Part shown: positions 27,193-35,311 of the stretch, piece after piece
How positions within the stretch are numbered: position 1 is the first letter of the stretch
Layout: the number at the start of each line of letters is the position of its first letter
NCBI GenBank assembly: GCA_028713555.1
Contig: JAQTOA010000010.1
Coordinates: 67,824-131,823 of the forward strand
DNA length: 64,000 bases
Source: Sterolibacterium sp.
GTDB taxonomy: Bacteria; Pseudomonadota; Gammaproteobacteria; Burkholderiales; Rhodocyclaceae
Direction: 5' to 3'
The notes under the pieces: model-generated
Databases searched by the model: none
What the model was told of the DNA's origin: nothing
Seen by the model: only the letters and a program-made list of their open reading frames with translations
Made by a program: the position numbers and the translations under genes

Positions 27193-28383
27193 ATGACCAA
27201 AGATAATTCCCGCGTGTCCTTGCCCGAGCCTTCTGCCGACGCGCGCGCCGCCAGCCTCGAGTTATGCCGGCACATCGCCGCCGAAATCGCTGCGGCGAAC
27301 GGCTGGATTCCTTTCAGCCGCTACATGGAACTGGCGCTGTATGCCCCGGGGCTGGGTTATTACAGCGGCGGCGCACAAAAATTTGGCGCGGCGGGCGACT
27401 TCATCACCGCGCCCGAACTCACCCCTTTGTTCGCCCATACGCTGGCAGCCCAGGTGGAGCAGATCATGGCGAGCTCGGCGGCGCAGATTCTCGAGGTCGG
27501 CGCCGGCAGCGGCACCCTGGCAGCCGAATTGCTGCTGGAACTGGAACGACGCGGCAGCTTGCCGCAGCGCTACCTGATTCTCGAACTTTCCGGCGAGTTG
27601 CGCGCCCGCCAGCAGGCCACACTGGCTGGCCGCGCGCCGCAACTCGCGCAGCGCGTGGCCTGGCTCGACAGGCTGCCGCAAAGCTTTGCCGGCCTGGTGC
27701 TGGGCAACGAAGTACTCGACGCCATGCCGGTGGCCTTGGTCGAATGGCGCGATGAAGACAACTCCGCAAGTCAGCCCGGCATTCATGAACGCGGCGTGAC
27801 GCTGGGCGAGCAAGGCGGCTTCGCCTGGGCCACCCGGCCAGCGCAAAGTGCACTGCTGCAAGCCGCGCGGGCATTGGCTGTCGAAGCGCCCTATGTCTCC
27901 GAGATCGGCCTGGCGGGGCGCACCTGGATCGCCGAATTCGGCCGCATCCTGGAGTGCGGCGCCCTGCTGCTGATCGATTATGGTTTTCCGCAAGCCGAGT
28001 ATTACTTCCCGCAACGGGCGGGCGGCACGCTAATGTGCCACTATCGCCACCATGCCCATAGCGATCCGCTATGGTGGCCGGGCCTCAACGACATCACCGC
28101 GCATATCGACTTCACCGCCATCGCCGAAGCCGGCTTCGGCGCCGGTCTGGATGTGCTCGGCTACACCAGCCAGGCGCAATTCCTTCTCGGCTGCGGCATC
28201 ACTGAGGTGCTCAGCCGCCTGCCCGATACCGCCAGCAAGGCTTACCTGAGCGAGGCGCGCAACGTCGGCAAACTGATCGCGCCGCACGAAATGGGCGAAC
28301 TGTTCAAGGTCATCGCCTTGGGACGTAACCTGAAACAACCTCTGCTCGGCTTCGCCCGCGGCGACCGCTTGCACACGCTTTAG
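27193..28383 (+). CDS. MidA/NDUFAF7-family SAM-dependent methyltransferase
   Basis: A 396-residue protein. The N-terminal motif GWIPFSRYMELALYAPGLGYY, the SAM-binding motif ILEVGAGSGTLAAELL and the LVLGNEVLDAMPV block are diagnostic. The mitochondrial member methylates an Arg of complex I; the bacterial target is not known. It starts 63 bp from the divergent tcdA start. Palindromic element B begins 13 bp after its stop. Confidence 0.92.
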   Translation: MTKDNSRVSLPEPSADARAASLELCRHIAAEIAAANGWIPFSRYMELALYAPGLGYYSGGAQKFGAAGDFITAPELTPLFAHTLAAQVEQIMASSAAQILEVGAGSGTLAAELLLELERRGSLPQRYLILELSGELRARQQATLAGRAPQLAQRVAWLDRLPQSFAGLVLGNEVLDAMPVALVEWRDEDNSASQPGIHERGVTLGEQGGFAWATRPAQSALLQAARALAVEAPYVSEIGLAGRTWIAEFGRILECGALLLIDYGFPQAEYYFPQRAGGTLMCHYRHHAHSDPLWWPGLNDITAHIDFTAIAEAGFGAGLDVLGYTSQAQFLLGCGITEVLSRLPDTASKAYLSEARNVGKLIAPHEMGELFKVIALGRNLKQPLLGFARGDRLHTL

Positions 28384-28395
28384 TTTTCTGGATTT

Positions 28396-28664
28396 AGAGC
28401 CTATTTCAGTAGGGAGAGCGGCATGCGCCGTGACGAATTGGGATGCGATGCAAGGCGCGGCGACGAAGCGATGCTGCACGCCTCGCGAGGAGCCACAACG
28501 CCGCAGCGCGCCCAATTCGTCACGGCCCTTCGGGTTGCAGCCAAATGCGGCGCTCGCTTTGTCGCGGCCCTTGGCAAGGGATCTACCCTTGCCGGCGGCC
28601 CGCTTCGCGCGATCATCCGCATTTGGCTGCAACGCATACCACTCTCCCTACTGAAATAGGCTCT
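28396..28664. repeat. Composite palindromic element, copy B (269 bp)
   Basis: Outer arms 28396-28426 and 28634-28664 form a 31-bp inverted repeat with two mismatches; the outer 23 bp (28396-28418 and 28642-28664) are perfect. Two perfect 16-bp inner inverted repeats follow: 28427-28442 with 28511-28526, and 28535-28550 with 28617-28632. Conserved blocks shared with copy A lie at nearly the same offsets: GATGCAAGGCGCG (28447), CAACGCCGCAG (28496), CCCTTCGGG (28526), CTTTGTCGC (28557), GCTTCGCG (28602). Beyond the outer AGAGCCTAT the arm sequences differ from copy A. It lies between two convergent genes. Confidence 0.85.
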
Positions 28665-29866
28665 TATTCCGCCCGCAAGGCTTCCACGGCATCCAGTCCT
28701 GCCGCGCGCCGCGCCGGCAGAACACCGGCAAGCAGGCCAATGCTGGCAGCGATGGTTTCGGCGAGGATCACGAACAGCGGCGGGGTATGCACCGGCAATG
28801 CCGGCACTACCAGGTGGATCAATTGCGCCAGGCCGATGCCGAGGATCAGGCCGAAGATGCCACCGACCGCGGAAAGCGCCACGGCTTCGCCGAGAAAGAT
28901 GCCGAGGATGGTCTTCCGCTGCGCGCCCAGCGCCACCAGCAAGCCGATTTCGCCAGTGCGTTCGGTGACGGCAATGGTCATGATAGTGACAATGCCGACG
29001 CCGCCGACCAGCAGCGAAATGCTGCCCAAGGCGCCGACCGCCATGGTCAGGATGTCGAGGATTTTCGACAAGGTGCGCAGCATGTCTTCCTGCGTCGTGA
29101 CGGTGAAATCCTCGCGGCCATGGCGCGCCTTGAGGGCAATCCGGATCGCCTCGCTGACCCCTGCCGGCGCCACGCCTTCCTCATGGGAAGCGTGGATTTC
29201 CATCAGGCCGTCGCGGTTGTAAAGTTCCAGCGCCCGTTCGGCCGGAATATAGGCGGTATCGTCGAGGTCAATGCCGAGAATCTGTCCCTTCGCTTCGAGT
29301 ACGCCGATCACGCGAAACTGCATGCTGCCGATGCGCACTCTGGCGCCAAGCGGATTGTCGCTGCCGAACAGTTCGGTCTTGAGCTTGGCGCCGAGGACGA
29401 TAAAGGCGCGCGCATTGCCGCTCTCCTCATTCGGCAGGAACTGGCCGCTTTTCACCTTGATGCTGAACACCTTGAGCATCGCCGCGTTGACGCCATACAC
29501 CGTGGTGCGCCGCAAGCGGCCATTGCCGCCTACTTCGGAGTTTCCCCAGACCACTGGCGTCACCGCGGTGACATGCGGCAGGTGCTCCAGCGCCCGCATG
29601 TCTTCCAGCGTCAGCGGCCGCACCGAAGTGGGAATGCCGCTGGGCGGGGCGCCCGAGGTCTTGACCTTGCCCGGCACGATGCCGATGACATTGGTGCCGA
29701 ACTGGGTGAACTCGGCCAGCACAAAGCGATGGATGCCTTCGCCGATGGAGGTGAGCAGAATCACCGCGGCAATGCCAACGGCGATGCCGAGCAGCGTCAG
29801 GAAGCTGCGCAAGCGGTGCGCAGTAATGGCGCGCAGAGCGAGGAGGAGTCCGTCGCCGATTCTCAT
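28664..29866 (-). CDS. MacB-type ABC permease (second of a pair)
   Basis: A 400-residue membrane protein with one N-terminal transmembrane helix, a large periplasmic domain (about residues 45-260) and three C-terminal helices, the MacB/FtsX architecture. Signature segments are LRSFLTLLGIAVGIAAVILL and ERTGEIGLLVALGAQRKTI. It lacks its own ATPase; that is supplied by the gene at 37509. The stop codon TAA begins on the last base of palindromic element B. It is probably co-transcribed with the neighbouring permease. Confidence 0.92.
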   Translation of the reverse strand: MRIGDGLLLALRAITAHRLRSFLTLLGIAVGIAAVILLTSIGEGIHRFVLAEFTQFGTNVIGIVPGKVKTSGAPPSGIPTSVRPLTLEDMRALEHLPHVTAVTPVVWGNSEVGGNGRLRRTTVYGVNAAMLKVFSIKVKSGQFLPNEESGNARAFIVLGAKLKTELFGSDNPLGARVRIGSMQFRVIGVLEAKGQILGIDLDDTAYIPAERALELYNRDGLMEIHASHEEGVAPAGVSEAIRIALKARHGREDFTVTTQEDMLRTLSKILDILTMAVGALGSISLLVGGVGIVTIMTIAVTERTGEIGLLVALGAQRKTILGIFLGEAVALSAVGGIFGLILGIGLAQLIHLVVPALPVHTPPLFVILAETIAASIGLLAGVLPARRAAGLDAVEALRAE

Positions 29867-29879
29867 GCTATCGCCAGCA

Positions 29880-31088
29880 TCATCGTTTCGCCAGCGCCTG
29901 CACCGGATCCAGAGCCGCCGCGCGCCGTGCCGGAGCCACGCCGAACAGGATGCCCGTAACCAGCGCCGTACCGAGTCCGGCCAGCACCGCCCAGTCGGGG
30001 GCGAAGGCCGGAAAGCTCGGATAGAGCTGACGGATCAGCGCCGCGCCAAGCTGACCAAGCAGGTAGCCAACCAGCGCGCCGGCCAGCGAGAGCATCGCCG
30101 CCTCGGCGAGAAATGCCGTCTGGATAGTGCGCCGGGTGGCGCCGAGCGCCTTGAGCAGACCGATCTCGGCGGTGCGCTGGACTACCGAGACCAACATCAC
30201 GTTCATCACCAGAATCCCGGCCACCGCCAGGCTGATGGCGGCAATTCCGGCGACGCCCAGCGTCAGGGTGCCGAGCAGCTTGTCGAAGGTCGCCAGCACG
30301 GCATCCTGGGTGATGACAGTGACATCTTCCTCGCCTTCGTGGCGCAGCTTGAGAATTTCCAGCGCCTGCGCCTTGGCCGCCGGGATCGCCTCGCGGTTGC
30401 GCGCCTCGATCAGGATACGGAACAGGGTATTGCTGTTGAACATGGCTTGGGCCAGCGCCACCGGCACCAGCACCAGCTCGTCGTTTTGCATGCCCAGCCC
30501 CTGGCCGCTGGCTGCCAGCACGCCGACGATGCGGAAACGCCGGTCGCCGACGCGCACCAGTTGACCGATCGCCGGCTCCGCGCCGAACAGCTCTTCGCGG
30601 ATCTTGGCGCCGATCACCGCCTCAGCGCTGCCCCGGCTCCAGTCCTCCTCGACCAGGAAACGCCCTTGACCGACAGACATCCGCCGCACCTCGAGGTATT
30701 GGGAAGTAGTGCCGGCGACGATCACCTCGCGCAGCTTGCCGCCGAAACTGATCTCCGAGGTGCCGATGGCAATCGGGGCGAGGCGGCGTATGGCGGTACC
30801 GCGCTGCAACGCCCGGGCATCGGCGATGGTCAGGTCGCGTGGCGTGCCGGTGACGGCGTTGGCCGGATTGAAGCCGCCGGTCTGGGAACGTCCGGGCAGG
30901 ACGATCACCAGGTTGCTGCCGATCGAGGAGAATTCGTTCATCACATAGCGCCGCGCGCCATCGCCGAGCGCCGTCAGTACTACCACCGCCGCCACACCGA
31001 TGGCCATCGCCAGCACCAGCAGCGAAGTGCGCAATGGATTGCCGGTGGCCGCATCGCGGGCGAAGCGGAGCAGATCGGAAGGTCTCAT
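29880..31088 (-). CDS. MacB-type ABC permease (first of a pair)
   Basis: A 402-residue protein of the same architecture as its neighbour: LRTSLLVLAMAIGVAAVVVLTALGDGARRYV at the start (positions about 20-50) and QRTAEIGLLKALGATRRTI before the last helices. The two permeases probably form a heterodimer with the ATPase at 37509-38222 and the adaptor at 38241-39419. The ATPase and adaptor lie 6.4 kb upstream on the same strand, beyond an inserted defence island. Confidence 0.92.
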   Translation of the reverse strand: MRPSDLLRFARDAATGNPLRTSLLVLAMAIGVAAVVVLTALGDGARRYVMNEFSSIGSNLVIVLPGRSQTGGFNPANAVTGTPRDLTIADARALQRGTAIRRLAPIAIGTSEISFGGKLREVIVAGTTSQYLEVRRMSVGQGRFLVEEDWSRGSAEAVIGAKIREELFGAEPAIGQLVRVGDRRFRIVGVLAASGQGLGMQNDELVLVPVALAQAMFNSNTLFRILIEARNREAIPAAKAQALEILKLRHEGEEDVTVITQDAVLATFDKLLGTLTLGVAGIAAISLAVAGILVMNVMLVSVVQRTAEIGLLKALGATRRTIQTAFLAEAAMLSLAGALVGYLLGQLGAALIRQLYPSFPAFAPDWAVLAGLGTALVTGILFGVAPARRAAALDPVQALAKR

Positions 31089-31233
31089 GGCAATTATTCC
31101 ATCATGGTAGTGCGGTAGACACGCAATGGGAGCGCATGATCGTATTGAAACCTCGGTTGTTCAATTTACCAGAGTCATTGAAGCATGGAAACCCGCTTAC
31201 TCAACATTGGATGCCCTTTGCATGTCCTTTGCA

Positions 31234-31280
31234 TTGACTTTAGAAGGGGGAATGCCATATTATCCACAAAGTTTTCCACA
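31234..31280 (+). promoter_or_regulatory. Promoter with two DnaA boxes upstream of the Panacea antitoxin
   Basis: TTGACT at 31234-31239 and TATTAT at 31258-31263 are separated by 18 bp. TTATCCACA at 31260-31268 is an exact consensus DnaA box overlapping the -10 element; TTTTCCACA at 31272-31280 differs by one base. They are in the same orientation, with start points 12 bp apart. DnaA-ATP binding here could repress or time expression. Confidence 0.55.
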
Positions 31281-31340
31281 GTTCAGGTGGCATCTGCGTA
31301 TCATGATGAATGCCAGATTCCGCAGTCGGTAGGTAGCCTT

Positions 31341-31982
31341 ATGGGAAAGGCGGCATGTCCGGAAGAACTCTCTCACTTCTGCCTTAGTGCGCTCAAAGTG
31401 GCCAATTCAAATCGAAATCGCTTGATCAACGCAGTTGTTTTCTTCGCGGAAAACACGCTTTACTGCGGAAAAATAAAGTTGTTCAAGTTGCTTTATCTGC
31501 TGGATTTTGAGCATTTCCATCAAACCGGAAAAAGCGTGACGGGCTTCGAGTATCAAGCGTGGAAATTCGGCCCGGTGCCAATCGACCTGATGGAAGAATG
31601 GGACGACCCGAGCCAGGACTTGGCCCATGTGGTTCATATCGAGCCGGAAAAGGTAATTGACTACATTCGCGAGTCGGTGAAGGTCAATGATGGCGTCAAG
31701 TTTGACGGCGATGATTTTACCCCGCGCCAAATCAAGATCATGCAGGAGTTGGCTGAGAAGTATCGAGACACCTACTCTCCAACCATGATCGACGTGACCC
31801 ATCAACAAAACGGTGCATGGGACAAAGTCTGGCAAGGTGGGCAAGGCGCCCACCATGTGATCCCGTACGAAATGGCTATCGATGAAGACGCTCCCGAACG
31901 GGCGGACATTCTTGCCGTCGCTGCCGAACGCGCCATGTATCAAGCCGCATTGCAAGCCGCCCGCAACGCCGCTGTTGGATGA
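31341..31982 (+). CDS. Panacea (SocA/DUF4065)-type antitoxin
   Basis: A 213-residue protein with the Panacea domain in its N-terminal half (KIKLFKLLYLLDFEHFHQTG, then VTGFEYQAWKFGPVPIDLMEE), as in the SocA proteolysis adaptor-antitoxin of Caulobacter. The C-terminal half (YSPTMIDVTHQQNGAWDKVW and IDEDAPERADIL) is also typical. The start at 31341 is preceded by AGGTAG; the frame is open to 31185 without meaning. It overlaps the next gene by 4 bp (ATGA), an antitoxin-first pair. It lies inside the type I restriction island on the opposite strand. Confidence 0.85.
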   Translation: MGKAACPEELSHFCLSALKVANSNRNRLINAVVFFAENTLYCGKIKLFKLLYLLDFEHFHQTGKSVTGFEYQAWKFGPVPIDLMEEWDDPSQDLAHVVHIEPEKVIDYIRESVKVNDGVKFDGDDFTPRQIKIMQELAEKYRDTYSPTMIDVTHQQNGAWDKVWQGGQGAHHVIPYEMAIDEDAPERADILAVAAERAMYQAALQAARNAAVG

Positions 31983-32428
31983 TCCAAATCGCTGTCGCCC
32001 CCGGCCAGATTTGGCAGGATGACTGCTATTACCTTGACCGGCTGACTGGCGAATGCAAACGAAAATATGTGCTGGTGCTTGCCGTCGATGGTAGCGGCGA
32101 TGCGGTGACCGCCGTGTTTACCTCAAAGCCCCACGGACTCACTGAAACCCCCGCCTGTTCCCTTGGCCCGCCCCGTGCGGGCTATTTTGTGGGTGTTCCG
32201 GGCGGCGTATTCAATCAGCCTACTTGGGTGGATTTCAGCAGTCTCGATACCTTGGATGGTTTCGATCTGGCCACTCATGTATCCAGTGGCCGGACACGGC
32301 TGCTATCGCAAACCCTGCCTGCTGAAATTTTCTGTGGTGTGTTGCGCTGTGTGCTGCAATCCGAAGACATCACAGCACGACAGGCCCGCTGGATTGGCGA
32401 CACTGCTGCAAAACTCAACTGCTCCTAG
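31979..32428 (+). CDS. Probable toxin partner (PemK/MazF-like beta fold)
   Basis: A 149-residue protein of uncertain family. The opening (GQIWQDDCYYLDRLTGECKRKYVLVLAV) and the later VTAVFTSKPHG and PRAGYFVGVPGG resemble the SH3-like barrel of PemK/MazF ribonuclease toxins, but the match is by pattern only. Its place directly after a Panacea antitoxin, with a 4-bp overlap, supports a toxin role. Its end overlaps the hsdS end by 4 bp, tail to tail. Confidence 0.6.
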   Translation: MIQIAVAPGQIWQDDCYYLDRLTGECKRKYVLVLAVDGSGDAVTAVFTSKPHGLTETPACSLGPPRAGYFVGVPGGVFNQPTWVDFSSLDTLDGFDLATHVSSGRTRLLSQTLPAEIFCGVLRCVLQSEDITARQARWIGDTAAKLNCS

Positions 32429-33585
32429 GTGGTGAAAACCTGAGCCAGCAAGGCATCGAAAGTGGCTTGAGCCTTGGTGGTGGCGGTGGATTGTTGGGAC
32501 TTAATGCCATTCGTCATTTCAACGAGATCAGCAAAAGCCTGTTGAACGTCGAACGGTGGAGAGGGAACGATCATTTCACGCAGACGCCCCATGCTGATTC
32601 GAGTCAGCGTAATGCCCTGCACCAATGAGGCAGCCATAGCCAAGGTCGAAGGCATGTTCATCAGCCAGCAAATGTAGGCCGGACTAACCACACCTTGACG
32701 ACATCGGAACTGCACACAGTCTGCTTTGTTCAGTGCTTCCGAGATGGTCGATGGCAAGACAAACGCCCGGAGGTTCGGGTCGCCCAACGTGCCGATGATT
32801 ACATCGTCAGGTTGGCAACGATGTCGCGGCAATGAGGCAAAATGCTTGGGCGACACATACGCCTTTGCATCATCGATCAGTTCGCCAATCCCGATGTTCT
32901 GCAACCGGATTACGCGAACACCTACTTCGACGTAATGGGAAGTCTTTAAGTTCGAGCCAAACGGACCGTCAGACATTTTCTCGGCCAAGTCGCCAAGGCG
33001 AGCCATCGGCCACCCCTTCGGATTCGTCGCCGGGTCGCCGAACATGTCGAGGAACAGCGCCGGGATAAGTTCGGCGGCTTTCTGCTCAGCATCCCGCCGC
33101 AGCCGAACGATGCCCTCGGCTCGGGAAAGTAGATCAACGATGCGGCGTTGCTCGGAGCGCGGCGGCAGCAGGATTGGCAGCGAGAAAATGAAATCCATAT
33201 CGGCGCGGGGCATTCTGGCCCCCGCTGTGCGAGAGGAAATCAAATCAACAACGTGACCACTTCGCAGGAAATACGCCAGATATTCCCGTTCAATATCCGA
33301 GTTCGGAAGCAGCGGGACGATCTCGGTCGAGCACTTGCCTTCAAAGTTAGGCACTGCAACCTTGTTGAGATAGGGACGCAACTTGCCATACAGGACATGC
33401 TCTGGGCCAAACCTGAAACTGTTGGCTATCGGTGTTTCTGGTGTCTTGGAATGTTCGCCCTCTGCGAACATTCCACTTCCTGACTCGATGGATTCAAGGC
33501 CGATATAGCGAAGTTCTGGGCTTGCCCCCGGCTTTACGCTTTCCCGTGCCTGCCGGCAGACGTCGCCAAGGCGAACCGTCCTCAT
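32425..33585 (-). CDS. hsdS: Type I restriction-modification specificity subunit HsdS
   Basis: A 386-residue subunit with two target-recognition domains. Each is followed by a conserved helical spacer: PILLPPRSEQRRIVDLLSRA-type after the first (with RRDAEQKAAELIPALFLDMFGDP) and PSPPFDVQQAFADLVEMTNG after the second. The first domain contains YIGLESIESGSG, the second FGSNLKTSHYVEVGVRVIRLQNIG. The start at 33585 gives a 4-bp overlap with hsdM. The longer open frame to 33816 is a shadow of hsdM. Confidence 0.92.
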   Translation of the reverse strand: MRTVRLGDVCRQARESVKPGASPELRYIGLESIESGSGMFAEGEHSKTPETPIANSFRFGPEHVLYGKLRPYLNKVAVPNFEGKCSTEIVPLLPNSDIEREYLAYFLRSGHVVDLISSRTAGARMPRADMDFIFSLPILLPPRSEQRRIVDLLSRAEGIVRLRRDAEQKAAELIPALFLDMFGDPATNPKGWPMARLGDLAEKMSDGPFGSNLKTSHYVEVGVRVIRLQNIGIGELIDDAKAYVSPKHFASLPRHRCQPDDVIIGTLGDPNLRAFVLPSTISEALNKADCVQFRCRQGVVSPAYICWLMNMPSTLAMAASLVQGITLTRISMGRLREMIVPSPPFDVQQAFADLVEMTNGIKSQQSTATTKAQATFDALLAQVFTT

Positions 33586-35288
33586 GCAGCCTGCTCCGCT
33601 AGTGCCGCCTTCAACGCTTCCACTTCCTCGGTAATCTCCTTCTCGATAGCCGCCAACTCGTCGAGCAGTTCCCGTGGGTTGCGGTGCGCAACGGCAGACT
33701 GACTCATGGGCCGATAGCGCCCGGCAGACAGATTGAAGTCGTTGGCCCGGACCGCCGCCGCATCGGCAAACCACCATTGGCCCTTCCATTCGGCGGCGGC
33801 ATCCCGTGCCTGCCACGTCGCCAGAAGCGTCTCCCGCTGCTGGTAAGCGGCCACCACACCCGGCAGGTCGTCGGCCTCGATGGGCGTGTCGTGATTGGCG
33901 TCCAGTTTGTAGCCGTCGTTGTCGGCGTGCAGGAACAGCACGTTCTCGGTGCTGCCGCCCTTGCGGAAGAACAGCACCGAAGTCTTCACCCCGGAATAGG
34001 GCTGGAACACGCCGCCGGGCAGGGACAACACCGCCTCAACCCGGTTGTTCTCGATCAACTGCCGCCGCAGCTCCTTGTGTGCACCGGTCGAACCGAACAG
34101 CACGCCCTCGGGCACGATGACGCCGCACCTTCCGCCAGGTCGCAGATTGTCCATCATGTATTTGAGGAACAGCAACTCGGTGGCGGTGCTGGTGCCGACC
34201 TTCACTTCCTCCACCACGCGATCCTTATCCACTCGTCCTGCGAACGGCGGATTGGCGAGGACGACGTGAAAGCCCTGCTGCGGCAGGCCGAGTTGTTCCT
34301 TCTTGTCGTTGTCGAGGTTGGTGGTCAGCACGTTGCGCAAGCGCACGCGGACATTCGTCAGCCCGCGCAGGGTCAGGTTCATGGTCGCCAGCCGGACCAT
34401 TTTCGGATCGACGTCGTTGCCGAAGAAGGTGGCCGATTGCAGGGCCGAGGTCTGCGCGGCGGAGAGCTTGTCGCCCAAGCCGCGTCTCTGCTTCTTGCCG
34501 TCTATTTCGACTTCCGCAATCGCGCTAGTCGAAGAGTTGGCGAGACGGATATGGTTGTAGGCCGCTACCAGAAAGCCCGCCGTGCCCGCCGCCGGGTCGT
34601 AGATGGTTTCGCCGACTTTGGGGTTGATGATTTCGACGATGGTGCGGATGACGTGGCGTGGGGTGCGAAACTGGCCCAACTCGCCGGCCTGCTTTATTTG
34701 TCGCAGCACATGCTCGAACAAATCGCCCTTGGTATCCGCGTCGGCGGCATCTAGCCGCAGGCCATCGACAAGATTGACCACTTGGGTCAGCACCGTCGGG
34801 TCGATGATAGCGAGCCGGGCGCCGTCCATGAAGTTGTGCGCGGCCTGCTCGCCCATTTCGGCAAAGAAGGCAAACACCTCGTCGCGCAGGAAGCGCACCA
34901 GCGCCTCGCCGGACAAGCCCTTGGCCCACACCGACCAGCGGAAGCGGTCACGGGGAATGGTCATGGCGTCATTCCGCCCCGGCCTTCGCCGGGGTAACGA
35001 GCCGGAATTCAGGTCGGCGGGGGACTGGACATCGGCCTTCGCCGGTGTGACGGTAAGGGAGGCATTGAGCGGGTTCCTGATCTTCCAGTCGCCCGCGAAC
35101 AGGCTTTCATAGGGCTGCTTCAGCACCTTGGCCTTCAGCTTGTTTTCGGCGTCGATGCCTTCGACGAGATAGAAGAAGAACAGGAAAGACAGTTGTTCGG
35201 CATTGCTGACGGGGTCGGGGTAGCCGCCGCCGAAGAGATAATCGCGAATCTGGTCTATCGACCGCCGCATGTCGGGCGTTAGGGGCAT
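33582..35288 (-). CDS. hsdM: Type I restriction-modification DNA methyltransferase HsdM
   Basis: A 568-residue N6-adenine methyltransferase. An N-terminal helical domain (RRSIDQIRDYLFGGGYPDPVSNAEQLSFLFF, residues 8-38) is followed by SAM motif I YDPAAGTAGFLVAAY and catalytic motif IV NPPF. Residues about 80-107 (VTPAKADVQSPADLNSGSLP and on) do not belong to the family; they are encoded by an in-frame palindromic repeat at 34968-35051. The protein may still fold because the insertion falls between helices. It lies 23 bp after hsdR and overlaps hsdS by 4 bp. Confidence 0.93.
   Translation of the reverse strand: MPLTPDMRRSIDQIRDYLFGGGYPDPVSNAEQLSFLFFFYLVEGIDAENKLKAKVLKQPYESLFAGDWKIRNPLNASLTVTPAKADVQSPADLNSGSLPRRRPGRNDAMTIPRDRFRWSVWAKGLSGEALVRFLRDEVFAFFAEMGEQAAHNFMDGARLAIIDPTVLTQVVNLVDGLRLDAADADTKGDLFEHVLRQIKQAGELGQFRTPRHVIRTIVEIINPKVGETIYDPAAGTAGFLVAAYNHIRLANSSTSAIAEVEIDGKKQRRGLGDKLSAAQTSALQSATFFGNDVDPKMVRLATMNLTLRGLTNVRVRLRNVLTTNLDNDKKEQLGLPQQGFHVVLANPPFAGRVDKDRVVEEVKVGTSTATELLFLKYMMDNLRPGGRCGVIVPEGVLFGSTGAHKELRRQLIENNRVEAVLSLPGGVFQPYSGVKTSVLFFRKGGSTENVLFLHADNDGYKLDANHDTPIEADDLPGVVAAYQQRETLLATWQARDAAAEWKGQWWFADAAAVRANDFNLSAGRYRPMSQSAVAHRNPRELLDELAAIEKEITEEVEALKAALAEQAA
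34968..35051 (-). repeat. In-frame REP-like palindromic insertion inside hsdM
   Basis: An 84-bp segment running from GTCA (34968) to TGAC (35051). It contains a hairpin CCCCGGC-CTTC-GCCGGGG (34977-34994) and a related shorter one, CGGC-CTTC-GCCG (35033-35044). The length is exactly 28 codons, so the reading frame of hsdM is kept. The translated peptide (ADVQSPADLNSGSLPRRRPG) has the look of translated dispersed repeats seen in many proteobacterial proteins. Confidence 0.75.
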
Positions 35289-35311
35289 TGGGTCTTTCTT
35301 GGCTGCTTGGT

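Noticed and set aside
27262..28014. Minus-strand frame opposite the MidA-like methyltransferase
   Set aside because: Composition-driven antisense frame without a ribosome-binding site or domain.
24537..28664. Palindromic elements A and B as the two ends of one composite transposon carrying 24805-28395
   Set aside because: The genes between them (SDR, tcdA, MidA-like) are core-type, no transposase is present, and each element is a complete folded unit by itself.
28443..29222. Plus-strand frame running out of palindromic element B
   Set aside because: It starts inside the repeat and continues antisense to the permease; the Arg/Ser/Pro-rich product is not a protein family.
29271..31118. 615-codon plus-strand frame opposite the two permeases
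   Set aside because: Antisense to two certain MacB-type genes.
31089..31340. Chromosomal replication origin suggested by two DnaA boxes
   Set aside because: Only two boxes, no dnaA/dnaN/gidA neighbours and no AT-rich 13-mers; a promoter role is more likely.
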